Shown: piece by piece, positions 29,201 through 38,062 of the stretch
Layout: every line of letters starts with the position of its first letter
Numbering within the stretch: position 1 is the first letter of the stretch
Assembly (NCBI RefSeq): GCF_001455205.1
Contig: NZ_CP013341.1
Coordinates: 2,480,001-2,544,000, forward strand
DNA length: 64,000 nt
Source: Nitrosomonas ureae
GTDB taxonomy: Bacteria; Pseudomonadota; Gammaproteobacteria; Burkholderiales; Nitrosomonadaceae
Direction: 5' to 3'
Notes under the pieces: model-generated
Database searches by the model: none
What the model saw: the letters and a program-made list of their open reading frames with translations, nothing else
Told to the model about the DNA's origin: nothing
Translations under genes and position numbers: made by a program

Positions 29201-29588
29201 TGGCGATCAGTTGAGTCTGGATGAATTCCGGCGGCAGGCGGCTTTCAAGCTGCATGGCGTCGATCTGTTGACATTGTCTGCCTGTGACACAGCGGTTGGC
29301 GATAAAGGCACGGGTGGTGAAGTCGAGAGCTTTGCTGTGATGGCGCAATTGCGAGGAGCAAATGGTGTGCTGGCCAGTCTGTGGCGGGTGGAAGATGAAA
29401 GCACGGGGTTGTTGATGAAACGCCTCTACCGGTTGCGCAGTGAAAACATGCAAATAAGCAAAGCCGAAGCGCTACGTCAGGCGCAAATTGCAATGCTCAA
29501 AGGCGACTTAAAGGCCAAGGAAGGCGGACATGATTTTCGCCACCCGTATTTCTGGGCACCCTTTGTGATGATGGGTAACTGGTTATAA
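26295..29588 (+). CDS. Lipoprotein with PDZ, TPR array and CHAT caspase-like protease domain
   Basis: Protein of 1097 residues from the ATG at 26295. A lipobox (LLILLLFGC) predicts a lipid-anchored envelope protein. In order: a PDZ-like domain (GVLVTDVVPGSQGEKVGLKSG, residues about 55-130), nine 40-residue TPR repeats (26890-27965), a helical linker, and a C-terminal CHAT domain. The CHAT dyad is visible as His952 in HIASHF and Cys997 in LSACDTAVG. CHAT proteins are caspase/separase-like peptidases that are switched on through their TPR partner domain (family knowledge). Paralogous to the gene at 32099. Substrate unknown. Confidence 0.85.
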   Translation: MKTVWIHLLLILLLFGCAQTGQKTSITVHSDNSQAQAADPQQAMLEQARSFRQSHPELFGEAKGVLVTDVVPGSQGEKVGLKSGDILLTYDNTFLNSREHLFELTGTKDENEAVTLSYQRNRELHNSVLKGGRIGVHILSLIPNEAELSTQQMQFLLEKGNEAHHQSRFNEALQQFKQGLEMASTKKLKAEQSYFQDGMGVVYKSLGQYPQALDYHQQALVIRNEIGDRRGESGSLNNMGNVYVMLGQYTKALEYHQQALVIRIEIGDRHGEAGSLNNMGNVYEILGQYNKALDYFQRSLIIKREIGDRNGEANSLIGLGAVYEILSQYPQALDYFQQSLVIKREIGDRHGEAGSLNNLGLWYYNQGQYPLALDYFQQALVIRNEIGDRHGEAGSLNNLGLLFETLGQSPQALDYHQQAMLIRSEIGDRNGEATSLNNLGSVYYHLGQYPQALDHYKHSLNIYREIGDRNGEASNLIGLGNVYDSLGQYPQGLDHYKQSLYLYREIGNRNGEANSLNGLGTVYKNLGQYQQALDAYRQAMNILTHITTVPESLWRIWYGIASASYQLDQIHAAIMAAKQAVNALQGLRTGNLTLQQNLQLSFLVDKTFVYHGLAKMLIEQGRLSEAEQVMAMLKEEEYFDFIQRDGKDDMRTIQVGYTQVESGIVKQIEQFSNQLVSLGKEYDNLEKLSQIDEQAKIRLAEIEKELEQAQGVFLNLLSSLEGYFKQVGGDKAVEFGERQLAQLERQQDLLRRHQSVIITTVATIDKLHLILTTPEVQLARESAITEKDLNDLVKRFRNALKHPGSNPVPLAQELYDHLVKPLEKDLQQTQAKTLMWSLDGVLRYIPLATLHDGQQFLIEKYNLSLYTAAAHNNLHENNVSAWRAAGLGVSQAHPGFEALPGVPTELRNIIRQNDNDPLGVLPGEIHLDKAFNRESFKSVIRAGFPVLHIASHFKLQPGDGSLSTLLLGDGDQLSLDEFRRQAAFKLHGVDLLTLSACDTAVGDKGTGGEVESFAVMAQLRGANGVLASLWRVEDESTGLLMKRLYRLRSENMQISKAEALRQAQIAMLKGDLKAKEGGHDFRHPYFWAPFVMMGNWL
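26890..27965 (+). repeat. Nine tandem 120-bp TPR-coding repeats
   Basis: Each unit encodes 40 residues of the type LGQYPQALDYHQQALVIR followed by EIGDRHGEAGSLNNLG. Units differ by several bases, more than in the paralogous array at 32698. Confidence 0.9.
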
Positions 29589-29622
29589 CTCCACACTGAA
29601 TCCTTAAAAAAAGAAAATCATC

Positions 29623-31071
29623 ATGAAGTGGTTGATCAAGCTGACTATGTTACGCTATATCTTTGTATATATGCTTGGCGGTTTTGTCAGACTGTTTCAT
29701 GCTACGAAAGGATGGATTGCAGTTAGATTCCATCCCGTGCATAGACGGTGGCAGCAAATGCCTAAATTCCGGAAGCATTTCATCAGTAATTTTGTCGTGG
29801 GTGTCGCTATTGCCGTTGGTTTGCATGTTGCACATCATACCCATTGGATTTCACAAGCGGAAAATTGGGCGATGGATAGTATGATGTTCATTAACCAGAA
29901 TACGCCCAGAATGGCGCAGATTCCGAATAAATCAAGACCACTGGAATTTACCTTTCTGGATATCGATGAAGACACTTACCGCACCTGGGAGGAACCCTTT
30001 CATATTCCACGCGATAAGCTTGAACATTTGATTTCATATGCAGCCAAAGGAGGTGCCCAAGCGATTGTGCTGGACGTAGAACTGGCTAAACCTTCAGCTA
30101 ATGATACATCGTTGATTACTTTTCTCCAGCAATACAAAGCAGAATATCCACCCCTGTTCCTGTTGCGCGGCTTTTATCCCGAGTCCAAATTCACCGGTCA
30201 AAAAGACTATTATTTTCGCTCCTCGTTTCTGGATAGCCATGAACTCGGCAAGAATATACACTGGGTGCAGCCATTATTTAGAGCCAGCGCCTCTGATCAG
30301 GTTGTCCGCTACTGGCACCTGGTTGCAATAGGTTGCCTGGACGGGCTGCCTGCCATTGCCCCCGCTTTTCAACTGTTGATCGATGTTTATTTAAGTGCTC
30401 CGGAAGAATTCAAGCAGGTTATCGCGCAACTGGAAAAACAATTGCCGGATTCTTGCGATGCCATCGAAGAAACAGAGCAACACCTCAAGGGTGAATTGTA
30501 TTATGCGGACAAACGAATCAAACTTGATGCCAATGAGCACCAGCGCATAGGTGAACGCATCATCTATACTTTGCCATGGCAAAAAACAACAACGGATGAG
30601 TTTTGGCAACGTCCTGTGTACAAAATTACCGAGGCCACAAGAATTCCATCAAATGACCTGGTGCAAAACCGCATTGTCATCATTGGCGCCAGTTACAGCG
30701 ACAGCCGTGATTTGTATCAAACGCCGCTTGGAGAAATGCCGGGAGCAATGATTATTCTCAATGCAATCAAATCGCTGCATTTGTATGGCCAGATTGCACC
30801 GCCGCATAGTGTTATCAAGTGGGTTTTAGAACTGGGATTAATTATCCTGATGAGTTGGGCTTTTGCGCGTTATAACAGTATGAAAGGAACATTGGTAACG
30901 GGCACTGTCATCATCATTATTCTGTTACCGCTCAGTTTCTATTTTTTTAAATACGGTCTGTGGATCGATTTTGCGGTTCCTTTGCTTGGAATGCAATTTC
31001 ATCAATTCATTGCGCAATATGAAGAAAATATCGCGATCCGCAATCGATTGAACAACTCGGGAAAACATTGA
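29623..31071 (+). CDS. CHASE2-domain membrane sensor protein
   Basis: Protein of 482 residues. An N-terminal hydrophobic helix (FVVGVAIAVGLHVAHH) precedes an extracytoplasmic domain with CHASE2 features: FTFLDIDEDTYRTWEEPFHI, IVLDVELAKPSANDT, and the closing IVIIGASYSDSRDLYQTPLGEMPG. Three C-terminal helices follow (VLELGLIILMSWAFA, GTVIIIILLPLSFYFF, FAVPLLGMQFHQF) and then a short tail. No kinase, cyclase or other output domain is attached, so signal output must be passed to another protein. Position inside the CHAT locus suggests that partner is local. Confidence 0.85.
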   Translation: MKWLIKLTMLRYIFVYMLGGFVRLFHATKGWIAVRFHPVHRRWQQMPKFRKHFISNFVVGVAIAVGLHVAHHTHWISQAENWAMDSMMFINQNTPRMAQIPNKSRPLEFTFLDIDEDTYRTWEEPFHIPRDKLEHLISYAAKGGAQAIVLDVELAKPSANDTSLITFLQQYKAEYPPLFLLRGFYPESKFTGQKDYYFRSSFLDSHELGKNIHWVQPLFRASASDQVVRYWHLVAIGCLDGLPAIAPAFQLLIDVYLSAPEEFKQVIAQLEKQLPDSCDAIEETEQHLKGELYYADKRIKLDANEHQRIGERIIYTLPWQKTTTDEFWQRPVYKITEATRIPSNDLVQNRIVIIGASYSDSRDLYQTPLGEMPGAMIILNAIKSLHLYGQIAPPHSVIKWVLELGLIILMSWAFARYNSMKGTLVTGTVIIIILLPLSFYFFKYGLWIDFAVPLLGMQFHQFIAQYEENIAIRNRLNNSGKH

Positions 31072-31086
31072 TACAGAGATGGTAAA

Positions 31087-31980
31087 ATGATTAAAAACAA
31101 CAGATTGTATTGCGATCAATTCAGACAAAAACTGATTCAATCGCTGCTGGTTCTACTGGTGAGTATATTCATACCGCAAACACTCTGGGCGGCATTCTGG
31201 ATTGATGATTTTACCGGCGAGCCCGAAGAATACCGCTTGGTGCGGCAAGGAAGTGAATTAACAATCGAAACGCAAATGTTGTTGCGCACAGGCGATGAAC
31301 TTCGCGTACTCAGCGAAACCGGTGAAATCCATCTGGAACAGAACGATCCTGAAAATAACAAGCAATTCATCCTCACACAAAAAAAAGGCGTATTCAGAGT
31401 GCCAGAGTCAAGTACGCCACCTGATTTTATTGAAAACATGATCGCGCTCGGTGAAAAATGGTTTGAGAAAGTATCAGAAGAAAAAAAATCGACTCGGTCA
31501 TTAACATCACGCGGTGGTGCGCCGGTTCTGATTTTGGGTGCTTCCGATCATAAAAATTACCTCATAGCGGGATTGGATGCCCTGACAGTCTACTGGAGCG
31601 GTGGAGAGCCACCCTACCGCGTTCGATTGCTCGACAAAAACGACAATATCATCACCGAACAAATTAATATTCAGCATAATCACATAACACTTACAGACAT
31701 CACGTTTCCGGTTGGAAATTATGGGCTTGAAGTTCTCGGTGACAGTTCGTCTTCGTATATTGCACTGACTGTCGTGCAATCTGACAAAGTACCCGCGCTT
31801 TATCATAAAATTCATGCCAGCCATGTGCCGGAAAAAGTTAAACAACGTTACGCTACATTGGCACTCGCGAGTGAACCAAAATGGTTGTTTCAGTCGTTGC
31901 AATGGGCGCATCGGTATGGTTTGCGGGATTTCAGGCAGGGTATTCTGATGGGGCACGTCCCTGAATCAATTAGTAAATAG
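31087..31980 (+). CDS. Secreted protein of unknown function in the CHAT/CHASE2 locus
   Basis: Protein of 297 residues with a signal peptide (LIQSLLVLLVSIFIPQTLWA). The segment LTIETQMLLRTGDELRVLSE and IHLEQ is reminiscent of the FecR-type beta domain often found with CHASE2 proteins, but the similarity is weak. The C-terminal half is beta-rich then helical. It starts 15 bases after the CHASE2 gene and is probably co-transcribed. No enzymatic motif is visible. Confidence 0.7.
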   Translation: MIKNNRLYCDQFRQKLIQSLLVLLVSIFIPQTLWAAFWIDDFTGEPEEYRLVRQGSELTIETQMLLRTGDELRVLSETGEIHLEQNDPENNKQFILTQKKGVFRVPESSTPPDFIENMIALGEKWFEKVSEEKKSTRSLTSRGGAPVLILGASDHKNYLIAGLDALTVYWSGGEPPYRVRLLDKNDNIITEQINIQHNHITLTDITFPVGNYGLEVLGDSSSSYIALTVVQSDKVPALYHKIHASHVPEKVKQRYATLALASEPKWLFQSLQWAHRYGLRDFRQGILMGHVPESISK

Positions 31981-32028
31981 CCCACCTCATAAAGCAGTAG
32001 TGGAAAATAACGTTTATTTTCTGGAAAA

Positions 32029-32080
32029 ACAGAAGACGGCTGGATACGGAATATGCCGGAAATTGAACAAATCAAATAGC
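32029..32080 (+). pseudogene. Remnant of the 3' end of the 25556-26275 gene
   Basis: The stretch holding GAAGACGGCTGGATAC matches the end of the one-pass membrane protein gene (coding EDGWIQIAPEI) at about 26226-26270, then diverges. It sits just upstream of the second CHAT gene, as the intact copy sits just upstream of the first. It marks the left edge of an ancient duplication of the tail-plus-CHAT unit. Confidence 0.65.
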
Positions 32081-32098
32081 AATCGAGCAAAGTGAAAA

Positions 32099-35000
32099 AT
32101 GAACCCAAATTTGATTTGCATCTTGCTTTTAGTGTTCCTGTGCGGGATCGTTCAAGCAGAGTCAGAAATTCTTGATGCAGGCAATAACGGCAATGCACAG
32201 GTCGAGGCTGCCGATCCTCAGCAAGCCATGCTGGAGCAGGCCAGATCTTTCAGACAATCTCATCATGAACTGTTTGGCGAAGCCAAAGGTGTTCTGGTTA
32301 CAGATGTTGTACCCGGTGGTCAGGGGGAAAGAGCAGGATTAAAATCGGGAGATATCCTGCTGACATATGACAATACGTTTCTGGATTCATACGAACACCT
32401 CATTGAACTTACTGGAACGAAGGCTGAAAACGAGGTGGTAACATTAACTTATCTTCGCAATCGTGAACTGCACAATGCAGTTCTTAAGGGTGACCGAATC
32501 GGTGTACAGATTGTTTCCTTAATCCCAAGCCAAGCCGAATTATCGACGCAACAAATGCAGTTTCTGCGCAAAAGGGGGAATGAGGCCTATCGTCAATCTC
32601 ACTTCAAAGAAGCTCTGCAACAGTATCAGCAAGGATTGGAAATCGCCAGTACTCAGAAGCAAAACGATTGGCAATCTATGTTCCAAAGCAACCTGGGCAT
32701 TGTGTATGAAAGTCTGGGTCAATACCCACAGGCGCTGGATTATCATCAGCAGTCACTGGCAATTAGGCGTAAACTCGGTGACCGCAATGGCGAAGCAAAT
32801 AACCTGATTGGCCTTGGCAATGTGTATGCGAGTCTGGGTCAATACCCGCAAGCGCTGGATTATCATCAGCAGTCATTGACAATCAAGCGTGAGCTCGGTA
32901 ACCGCAATGGCGAAGCGAATAGCCTGAGCAATCTGGGACTTGTGTATCAAAATCTGGGCCAATACCCGCAGGCGCTGGATTATCATCAGCAGTCATTGGC
33001 CATTGACCGTAAACTCGGTGACCACAATGGCGAAGCGGGTAACCTGGGTAACCTGGGCAATGTGTATGAAAGGCTGGGCCAATACCCGCAGGCGCTGGAT
33101 TATCATCAGCAGTCACTGGCAATTAGGCGTAAAATCGGTGACCGCAATGGCGAAGCGGATACCTTGAACAATCTGGGCAATGTGTATCAAAGTCTGGGCC
33201 AATACCCGCAAGCGCTGGATCATTATCAGCAGTCATTGGCAATTAAGCGTGAGCTCGGTGACCGCAATGGCGAAGCAAATAACCTGATTGGCCTTGGCAA
33301 TGTGTATGCGAGTCTGGGTCAATACCCGCAAGCGCTGGATCATTATCAGCAGTCATTGGCAATCAAGCGTGAGCTCGGTGACCGCAATGGCGAAGCGAAT
33401 AGCTTGAATAACCTGGGCATTGTGTATAAAAGTCTGGGTCAATACCCGCAAGCGCTGGATCATTATCAGCAGTCATTGGCAATCAAGCGTGAGCTCGGTG
33501 ACCGCAATGGCGAAGCGAATAGCTTGAATAACCTGGGCATTGTGTATAAAAGTCTGGGCCAATATCCGCAGGCACTGAATTATCATCAGCAGTCACTGGC
33601 AATTAGGCGTAAAATCGGTGAGCGCAATGGCGAAGCGGATACCTTGAACAATCTGGGCAATGTGTACACTAGTCTGGACCAATATCCGCAGGCGCTGGAT
33701 TATTATCGGCAGTCATTGACAATTGTGCGTGAACTCGGTGACCGCAATGGCGAAGCGAGTAGCTTGAACAATCTGGGTCGTGTGTACACTAGCCTGAGCC
33801 AATATCTGCAGGCCCTAGATTATTATCAGCAGTCATTGGCTATTACTGAGCAACTGCTAGGAGAAAGCCATCCAGATACCGCCGTGGTTTTACTCAATTA
33901 CGCAAAACTACAGCGCGCCCTTGATCAAACAACACGCGCCATTTTTTACGGTAAGCGGGCCATCAATGTTTTGCAGGCCAGCCGGGAATCCAACCGGCAA
34001 CTGAGTGATGAACTACGCAAAAGCTTTCTTAAAAGCAAGGAATCGAGCTATCGCACCGTTGCCGACTGGCTATTAGAAGCAGGGCGTCTGGCCGAAGCTG
34101 AACAAGTGCTGGCCATGCTGAAAGAGGAAGAACACTATCAGTATCTACGCCGCAATCAGTCTGCAGCCAAAATGCTGAATACGCGCACGATCTGTACCCG
34201 TTGGGAAGAAGAGCACTGTCAACATTATCAGCAGCTCAGCAACGATCTGCGTGAAGTAGGTATGGTATGGCAAGAAACCGAAAAACAAGTGCGTGCAGGC
34301 GTGGAAGTTGAACAGAAGCGGCTGAACGAATTGCAGCAACGGCTTAAAATACGCAAAATGGCTTTTGGGCAAGGTTTGATGCAGATCAACACCTCTTTGA
34401 GCGCATGGCAAGGCAATCCGGAGTACAAGCTTCATGTGGAAAAGGATATTTTGCAGCGGTCTAACCGTCTGCGCCGCAGTTTAAAAGAACTGGGGCATGG
34501 CGCTGTATCATTGCATTACCTTTTGATGGACGACGGGGTCAGAATCATTCTGACTACGCCGGATAAACAGTTAACACGCAACAGCGAGATCAAACTCGCA
34601 ACATTGCGGCGTAAAGTCGGCGCGATGCGCCAGGCTCTTTTAAGGCAGCAGGAACAGGTCGATAACAAAGCGCTTAGTGAAGAACTCTATGCGCTGCTGA
34701 TCTCCCCGGTAGCGGATGAATTGGCTGCCGCCAATGCGCAAACATTGATGGTCTCGCTGGACGGCATATTGCGCTACCTGCCGTTTGCCGCTTTATTTGA
34801 TGGCCAACAGTTTCTGATCGAGCGCTATGCGATTAACTTTCAGACACTGGCTGCACGCACCGATCTGAATATTCGTCCGCAACCGAATTGGCAAATTTCA
34901 GGCTTTGGCGTCAGTCAGGCAGCTGATGTTGTCGACCCTGTCACCCTAAAACCTATCAATTTTGTTTCTTTGCCATTTGTGGCTACTGAGCTGAAGACCC

Positions 35001-35554
35001 TTATCCGTCAGAACGAGAAGGAAGCAGGCTTGTTACCGGGAGAAATTTATCTCGATGAGGCGTTCAGTAAACAAAAACTGACTCAAGTTCTGACGCGCGA
35101 GCAACCGAGCCCGGTTATTCATATCGGCAGCCATTTTGAACTGCGCCCCGGCGATAACAGCCGTTCGTTTCTGTTACTCGGTCAAAATACTATTTTGACC
35201 ATGGCCGAAGTGTACGATGAAAATCTTGATTTCTCCGGCGCTGATCTGGTTACGTTATCGGCTTGCGATACCGCAATGGGTGAAGACAACGCACTATCCA
35301 ACGGCGCCGAAATCGAAAGCTTCGGCGTATTAGTACAGGAACTGGGGGCCAAGTCAGTCATGGCGACTTTATGGCCGGTGATTGATGAGAGCACCAGCTT
35401 TTTTATGAAAAGCTTTTATCAACTCCGCGAGCAAAACAAACTCACCAAAGCAGAAGCCCTGCGTCAAGCACAACTTTCAATGATTACCAGCGGCGATAAA
35501 TTCTCCCAGCCCTATTACTGGGCACCGTTTGTGTTGATGGGTAATTGGTTGTGA
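32099..35554 (+). CDS. Exported protein with PDZ, TPR array and CHAT caspase-like protease domain (paralogue 2)
   Basis: Protein of 1151 residues. It has a signal peptide (LICILLLVFLCGIVQAES) and no clear lipobox, unlike its paralogue. The PDZ-like domain (GVLVTDVVPGGQGERAGLKSG) is almost identical to that of the first copy. Ten TPR repeats follow (32698-33897), then a coiled helical linker and the CHAT domain with His1012 in HIGSHF and Cys1056 in LSACDTAMG. An exported TPR-CHAT protein could act as a signal-activated peptidase in the envelope (inference). Its array is more homogeneous than the first copy's. Confidence 0.85.
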   Translation: MNPNLICILLLVFLCGIVQAESEILDAGNNGNAQVEAADPQQAMLEQARSFRQSHHELFGEAKGVLVTDVVPGGQGERAGLKSGDILLTYDNTFLDSYEHLIELTGTKAENEVVTLTYLRNRELHNAVLKGDRIGVQIVSLIPSQAELSTQQMQFLRKRGNEAYRQSHFKEALQQYQQGLEIASTQKQNDWQSMFQSNLGIVYESLGQYPQALDYHQQSLAIRRKLGDRNGEANNLIGLGNVYASLGQYPQALDYHQQSLTIKRELGNRNGEANSLSNLGLVYQNLGQYPQALDYHQQSLAIDRKLGDHNGEAGNLGNLGNVYERLGQYPQALDYHQQSLAIRRKIGDRNGEADTLNNLGNVYQSLGQYPQALDHYQQSLAIKRELGDRNGEANNLIGLGNVYASLGQYPQALDHYQQSLAIKRELGDRNGEANSLNNLGIVYKSLGQYPQALDHYQQSLAIKRELGDRNGEANSLNNLGIVYKSLGQYPQALNYHQQSLAIRRKIGERNGEADTLNNLGNVYTSLDQYPQALDYYRQSLTIVRELGDRNGEASSLNNLGRVYTSLSQYLQALDYYQQSLAITEQLLGESHPDTAVVLLNYAKLQRALDQTTRAIFYGKRAINVLQASRESNRQLSDELRKSFLKSKESSYRTVADWLLEAGRLAEAEQVLAMLKEEEHYQYLRRNQSAAKMLNTRTICTRWEEEHCQHYQQLSNDLREVGMVWQETEKQVRAGVEVEQKRLNELQQRLKIRKMAFGQGLMQINTSLSAWQGNPEYKLHVEKDILQRSNRLRRSLKELGHGAVSLHYLLMDDGVRIILTTPDKQLTRNSEIKLATLRRKVGAMRQALLRQQEQVDNKALSEELYALLISPVADELAAANAQTLMVSLDGILRYLPFAALFDGQQFLIERYAINFQTLAARTDLNIRPQPNWQISGFGVSQAADVVDPVTLKPINFVSLPFVATELKTLIRQNEKEAGLLPGEIYLDEAFSKQKLTQVLTREQPSPVIHIGSHFELRPGDNSRSFLLLGQNTILTMAEVYDENLDFSGADLVTLSACDTAMGEDNALSNGAEIESFGVLVQELGAKSVMATLWPVIDESTSFFMKSFYQLREQNKLTKAEALRQAQLSMITSGDKFSQPYYWAPFVLMGNWL
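32698..33897 (+). repeat. Ten tandem 120-bp TPR-coding repeats, some nearly identical
   Basis: Each unit encodes 40 residues (VYKSLGQYPQALDHYQQSL then AIKRELGDRNGEANSLNNLG). Units starting at about 33301 and 33421 are almost base-for-base the same, which indicates recent unit duplication or homogenisation by recombination or slippage. Confidence 0.9.
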
Positions 35555-35785
35555 AATATCAACAAGGCGGCGCGATTCCATGGATAATATTCTGGCGTTC
35601 TTGAATGATATTTTATCCCCGGGTTTCATTTTATGCGACTTGGGACGGAAGCTCGTTAAGAACTAGCAGATTGAGGAGCGTGCTCAATATCTCGTTGGTT
35701 ACGGCCGAGTGTTGATTATTAGTTGTGGAGTTGGAGTTGCCCCCTTTGAACGGACACATTATGTTCTGTTTAAAGGAGAAGAAAT

Positions 35786-36106
35786 ATGACACAAAACTAC
35801 AAACCTGCTTACCCACCTGAGTTTCGTCAGCAGATGGTGGAATTGGTAGCATTAGGCAAATGCCCCAAGCAATTATCCAAGGAATTTGGATGCCACTACA
35901 CTTCGATACAAACCTGGTGTCGAGCAGCAGGTGTACCAATTAGATCAAGCCAGGCAATTGCTTTCGCTGCGACATCGAGTGTTGCTTCCTTGAGTGCCAA
36001 CGAACGGCAGGAACTGCTGGAATTGCGTAAGAAGCTCAAGCGTGTGGAGATGGAGCGTGACATATTGGCAAAGGCTACGGCCTGGTTTGCAAACAACAAG
36101 GATTGA
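35786..36106 (+). CDS. IS3-family transposase OrfA
   Basis: DNA-binding subunit of 106 residues: an N-terminal helix-turn-helix (EFRQQMVELVALGKCPKQLS) and a C-terminal leucine-zipper-like region ending RVEMERDILAKATAWFANN. It overlaps orfB by four bases; IS3 elements usually make the fusion transposase by frameshifting here. Intact. Confidence 0.88.
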   Translation: MTQNYKPAYPPEFRQQMVELVALGKCPKQLSKEFGCHYTSIQTWCRAAGVPIRSSQAIAFAATSSVASLSANERQELLELRKKLKRVEMERDILAKATAWFANNKD

Positions 36107-36779
36107 TGGGGAAGGTGTACCAATTAATCAAGGCAAACCGGGCCCAATTTCCGGCTCGTGTTCTATGCGAGACACTCGGTGTATCGCACAGCGGTTACTA
36201 TGACTGGGCAAAACGCACACCCAGCCGACGGGCCATTACCAACTGTCGATTGATCGAGCAGATCATGGCCATATACCGTACCAGCGATTGTACGTATGGC
36301 CGCCCCCGCATTACCGTTGAATTAGCCGATCGTGGAGTCAGGGTCAATCATAAGCGCGTAGGCAGATTGATGCGTGAAGCTGGAATTAAAGGGGTGAGTC
36401 GCAGGCGAGGCTTTGTGATCACGACTCATCGGAATAAGCGTGACCGCCCTGCACCGGATTTAGTGCAACGCCATTTCAAGGCAGCTAGCATCAATCAACT
36501 ATGGGTTGCGGACATGACTTACATTCCTACCTGGGCAGGGTTCCTGTACCTGGCCGTGGTCATCGATGTATTCAGCCGTAAGGTAGTGGGCTGGTCTTTC
36601 GGTGAAACCATGACAGCAAGCCTGGTGATCAGTGCGTTGAACATGGCGTTAATCACTCGTAAACCGGGCAAAGTGATTCACCATAGCGATAGTAAGAATA
36701 CTTGCACCAGATTTCAATAATGATTTGACTCAATTATTGAATGAGTAATTATTGGAATTCTGGTACCGTAAGAATTGCC

Positions 36780-36940
36780 AAGTTTCCTGACTCTCAGAGC
36801 GATAGACCGTCAATAGTGTCATTCCCTGGATCTGTCGGTTATTTGGCAATATCTATCGGTGAGGTTTCACCTCGCCATTGTCTGTGACCCAAGAAGGGCC
36901 TGATCGCTTATCTCATTACTGTCTTGTCCCGGCAATCGGT
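36780..36940 (+). ncRNA. Predicted bridge RNA (seekRNA) of the IS110 element
   Basis: The non-coding left end holds four short segments in the order expected for an IS110 bridge RNA. AGCGAT (36798-36803) equals the left target. CCCTGGAT (36824-36831) is the reverse complement of core plus right target (38076-38083). AGAAGGGC (36892-36899) equals the element's right end (38068-38075). TTACTGT (36916-36922) pairs with core plus left end ATAGTAA with one G-T wobble. RNA boundaries are approximate. Bridge RNAs are established for IS110-family IS621; this assignment is inference from sequence. Confidence 0.55.
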
Positions 36941-36988
36941 TTCGGTGAATCCCTATCAATAACATCATTCAAAAATAGGGAGCTGAGA

Positions 36989-38062
36989 ATGGATGACAAT
37001 CATCATGGCATAGTTGGAGGAGTTGATACCCACAAAGACATACATTTCGCAGCCGTAGTCGATACTTACGATCGAGTGCTTGCCAGTAATTCTTTCTCCA
37101 CAACACGGCAAGGATACAAATCAATGCTGATGAATTGGATGCAATCTTTTGGTGAGGTCAAGCGCATTGGAATAGAATGCACTGGGACTTATGGTGCGGG
37201 TTTGCTAAGGTATCTGCAGCAGTTTGACGTCGAAATTTTAGAAGTTACCTCACCTGATAAAATGGATCGACGCAGACGCGGCAAGAACGATACAATCGAT
37301 GCGGAAAATGCGGCCCATGCTGCATTTGCTGGAATACGAACCGTCACACCTAAAACACGAGATGGCATGGTGGAGTCGTTACGAGTTCTAAAGGTATGTA
37401 GGAAGACTGCCATTGCAGCTAGACGTATCGCACTCCAAATGATCCAAATGAATATTATTTCCGCACCAGAGTCGATTCGGGAACCGCTCCGTGCACTGAC
37501 TCGCATGCAATTAATCCGTACTCTTGTCACTTGGCGGCCAGATCTGGGCGGGTATCGTAATATATCAACTGCATACAAAATCGCATTGAAATCTCTTGCA
37601 CGGCGATATCTGGAATTGCATGATGAGATTGCGGATCGGGATGTCATGATCTCAGCCATAGTTGATGAACTTGCTCCCGATCTGATTGCAGGTAAAGCCA
37701 TTGGTTATGAGTCTGCTGCACAATTACTCATTACCGCGGGAGACAATCCGGATCGATTAAAATCCGAAGCTAGCTTTGCCGCATTATGCGGTGTAAATCC
37801 AATTCCTGCTTCCTCGGGCAAGGTCAATAGACACAGATTGAATCGCGGCGGTGACAGAGCCGCTAATAGTGCACTGCATATTATCGCTATTGGACGACTG
37901 AGGACGGACAATAAAACTAAAGAGTACGTTGATAAAAGTTTGACACAAGGGCATACGAAACTTGAGGCGCTGCGGTGCCTTAAACGCTATATTGCGCGAG
38001 AAGTTTATTACATTCTGAAAAAACGCAACAATCTTATCAATAGTATCCAAATTGCTGCTTGA
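36989..38062 (+). CDS. IS110-family transposase (DEDD recombinase)
   Basis: Protein of 357 residues from the ATG at 36989, which has GGGAG six bases upstream; the frame is open upstream to 36878 but that part overlaps the predicted RNA. The N-terminal RuvC-like domain shows GVDTHKDIHFAAVVD, IECTGTYGAGLLRYL and KNDTIDAENAA (acidic residues). The C-terminal Tnp20 domain has NPIPASSGKVNRHRLNRGGD with the catalytic serine. It ends 15 bases before the right junction. Intact. Confidence 0.92.
   Translation: MDDNHHGIVGGVDTHKDIHFAAVVDTYDRVLASNSFSTTRQGYKSMLMNWMQSFGEVKRIGIECTGTYGAGLLRYLQQFDVEILEVTSPDKMDRRRRGKNDTIDAENAAHAAFAGIRTVTPKTRDGMVESLRVLKVCRKTAIAARRIALQMIQMNIISAPESIREPLRALTRMQLIRTLVTWRPDLGGYRNISTAYKIALKSLARRYLELHDEIADRDVMISAIVDELAPDLIAGKAIGYESAAQLLITAGDNPDRLKSEASFAALCGVNPIPASSGKVNRHRLNRGGDRAANSALHIIAIGRLRTDNKTKEYVDKSLTQGHTKLEALRCLKRYIAREVYYILKKRNNLINSIQIAA

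Noticed and set aside
36878..36988. N-terminal extension of the IS110 transposase
   Set aside because: The extension lacks a ribosome binding site and overlaps guide-like RNA segments; the ATG at 36989 has GGGAG and begins the conserved domain.
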